NCBI RefSeq assembly: GCF_000379025.1 | Contig: NZ_KB900621.1 | Coordinates: forward strand, 53,928 to 117,927 | Direction of reading: 5' to 3' | Source of the DNA: Orenia marismortui DSM 5156 | GTDB taxonomy: Bacteria > Bacillota > Halanaerobiia > Halobacteroidales > Halobacteroidaceae | DNA length: 64,000 nucleotides | In this document: positions 62,721 through 64,000 of the stretch, in pieces | How positions within the stretch are numbered: position 1 is the first letter of the stretch | Layout of the letters: each line of letters begins with the position of its first letter | Notes under the pieces: model-generated | What the model saw: only the letters and a program-made list of their open reading frames with translations | Databases searched by the model: none | Told to the model about the DNA's origin: nothing | Translations under genes and position numbers: made by a program

Positions 62721-63036
62721 GTTTAATAGCAGTACCATAAACTAAGACTTCTGCTGCTCCAGACATTACTTGTGAGGTTGCAAACCTAACATTGATAATA
62801 GCATCTGCATCTAAACTAGTTGCTTCTTTTCTCATTCTAGCCATAGCTTCATCTCTAGCTTCATTAATCATCTTGGTATAGCCCTTTACTTCACCACCAA
62901 CAAGTTTTTTTAATCCCGCTCCAATATCACTTCCAATATGGCGAGCTCTAATTGTATTTCCTTTGACTAATCCTAGAGTACTTACTGTCTCTTTACCAGC
63001 AATATAATCAGTAGTAGTTATAATTATTTTAATCAT
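62713..63036 (-). CDS. YbjQ/UPF0145 family protein
   Basis: A 107-residue protein matching the YbjQ pattern: an N-terminal strand, then GLVKGNTIRARHIGSDIGAG near 22, a helix with RDEAMARMRKEATSLDADAI and a closing VRFATSQVMSGAAEVLVYGTA. Members form pentameric beta barrels; their role is not established, though heavy-metal binding has been suggested for the family. GGAGATG overlaps the start context on the minus strand. The gap between this gene and phr (63037-63330) is AT-rich with nothing further recognised. Confidence 0.88.
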   Translation of the reverse strand: MIKIIITTTDYIAGKETVSTLGLVKGNTIRARHIGSDIGAGLKKLVGGEVKGYTKMINEARDEAMARMRKEATSLDADAIINVRFATSQVMSGAAEVLVYGTAIKLK

Positions 63037-63330
63037 CTCCTTAGCTTTTATGATCTATTTACTAATTACTTTGTTTAAAGGTTGAATTTTTTATTAGATA
63101 TGGACTAGATTAAGCTCAAACAATAGTTTTGATTTTTAGTACTAATTATAATATTACCTATAAGAGTAAAGATAATTCAGATTATATTAAGGTGTATTAG
63201 TTAGATAGAAAATTATTAAAGGATTTATTTATATTTTAGCGTAAATAATTAATAGTAATAGTTATTAATTGTTCAACTTTAGATAGAGCTAATATTTATC
63301 TGTTATTTTAAGATATTAAGGAGTGATTAG

Positions 63331-64000
63331 ATGATTCAAAAGACTAGAATAAAAGCTTTAAATAATAATAAAGTTCAAGTTGGAGACTATGTTCTATATT
63401 GGATGCAAGCTTCTCACCGAACAGAGTACAATCATGCTCTAGAATTGGCTATTGAAAAAGCCAATTCTCTTGACCAAACTTTATTAGTTTATTTTGGGAT
63501 TACTGATCGATTTCCTGAAGCAAATGCTCGCCATTATTATTTTATGCTTGAAGGATTACAAGAGGTTAAAGATAGTTTATATAAACGTGGTATTAACTTT
63601 ATTATTAGATATGAAAGTCCAGAAGTTGGAGTACAAAAATTGGCTAAGAAAGCATCTATGATAGTAGTTGATAGAGGTTATTTAAATATTGAGAGAAGGT
63701 GGAGGAAAGTAGTAGCTGAAAATATAGATTGTCCATTAATACAGGTTGAAAGCAATCTAATTGTTCCAATAGAAGAAGCATCAAATAAAGAAGAGTATGC
63801 TGCTTATACTATTAGAAAGAAGATAAATAAACAATTAGATAAATATTTAGTACCATTAAAAGAAAGAGAATTAAGAAGGTCTTCTTTAGATATTGAATTA
63901 CCTGTGTTAGATATTTCTAATTTAGATAAAGTTATTAAGAAGTTAGATGTTGATATCAATGTTAATAAAGTAGATGAATTTGTAGGAGGAACCTTAGAAG
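63331..64000 (+). CDS. phr: Class II deoxyribodipyrimidine photolyase, N-terminal part (cut by window edge)
   Basis: A light-driven repair enzyme for cyclobutane pyrimidine dimers. The visible 223 residues cover the antenna domain. The opening VQVGDYVLYWMQASHRTEYN and NHALELAIEKAN is typical of class II (archaeal/eukaryote-like) enzymes; VYFGITDRFPEANARHYYFM follows. The catalytic FAD-binding half lies beyond the right edge, so completeness cannot be judged. AAGGAGTG lies 7 nt before the ATG. A light-repair gene in an anaerobe suggests exposed shallow or saline habitats; that is an inference. Confidence 0.9.
   Translation, partial: MIQKTRIKALNNNKVQVGDYVLYWMQASHRTEYNHALELAIEKANSLDQTLLVYFGITDRFPEANARHYYFMLEGLQEVKDSLYKRGINFIIRYESPEVGVQKLAKKASMIVVDRGYLNIERRWRKVVAENIDCPLIQVESNLIVPIEEASNKEEYAAYTIRKKINKQLDKYLVPLKERELRRSSLDIELPVLDISNLDKVIKKLDVDINVNKVDEFVGGTLE

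Overview
The window is about 30% GC with AT-rich intergenic DNA, strong Shine-Dalgarno sites and near-consensus sigma-A promoters. It carries spoVS, a pyruvate formate-lyase system, class II PurF, Rex, rubrerythrin and a maltodextrin ABC importer. This fits an anaerobic, fermentative, spore-lineage Firmicute. The protein style suggests Halanaerobiales, possibly Halobacteroidaceae (Orenia/Halobacteroides-like); the family is an inference and the genus is not determined.

Layout. 0-3.3 kb: an IS30-type transposase cut by the window edge, then purB-purA. 3.3-9.2 kb: a ZTP riboswitch whose terminator has been entered by a group IIC intron, followed by pflB and pflA. 9.2-14.3 kb: an exported lipoprotein, glutamate dehydrogenase and three envelope/TPR genes, one a YidD-like/TPR/membrane fusion. 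14.3-25.8 kb: the main purine cluster, purD-K-E under a tandem guanine + PRPP riboswitch and purB2-C-F-M-N-H under a guanine riboswitch. 26-34 kb: a Fur-box-controlled 26-residue microprotein, a secreted tandem CBM21 protein, an ISLre2 element with a 9-bp target duplication, azlCD, lysA with a TrmB regulator, ywbE, spoVS and a deleted duplicate of part of this region. 34-38.5 kb: MarR, two flavodoxin-fold redox proteins, an aldo/keto reductase, a methyltransferase remnant and a LysR gene. 38.8-42.6 kb: full-length fused purL. 42.7-48.9 kb: patatin, rubrerythrin, and malE-F-G behind a 400-nt structured leader. 49.1-50 kb: tRNA Lys-Glu-Val-Asp-Phe. 50-64 kb: tdk, a P1 peptidase, lgt, rex, chemoreceptor, cheR, walJ-htrA-rlmH, ferritin, a TetR gene with two identical-type operators, a GH13 enzyme, a LysM/BsuPI protein, a YbjQ protein and a class II photolyase cut by the right edge.

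How it works together. Every step from PRPP to IMP (purF, D, N, L, M, K, E, C, B, H) plus purA is present. PFL makes formate, which can feed 10-formyl-THF for PurN and PurH; this explains a ZTP (10-formyl-THF-starvation) sensor before pflB. Guanine and PRPP aptamers in series before purD let the cluster integrate end product and precursor.

The most unusual feature is a population of about fifteen palindromic intergenic elements whose arms are degenerate 7-nt tandem repeats in register. They come in at least four heptad families (AATTGAY, AGTAACN, NNNTAGG, TAGCTAY). They crowd the purine cluster and tRNA array, supply the last codons of purC, purM and purN, lie beside a destroyed methyltransferase gene, and one forms a hairpin inside the PRPP riboswitch. 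Other highlights are the ZTP-riboswitch intron, the Fur-controlled microprotein and an unassigned malE leader RNA. All assignments come from reading the sequence; no searches or folding programs were run.
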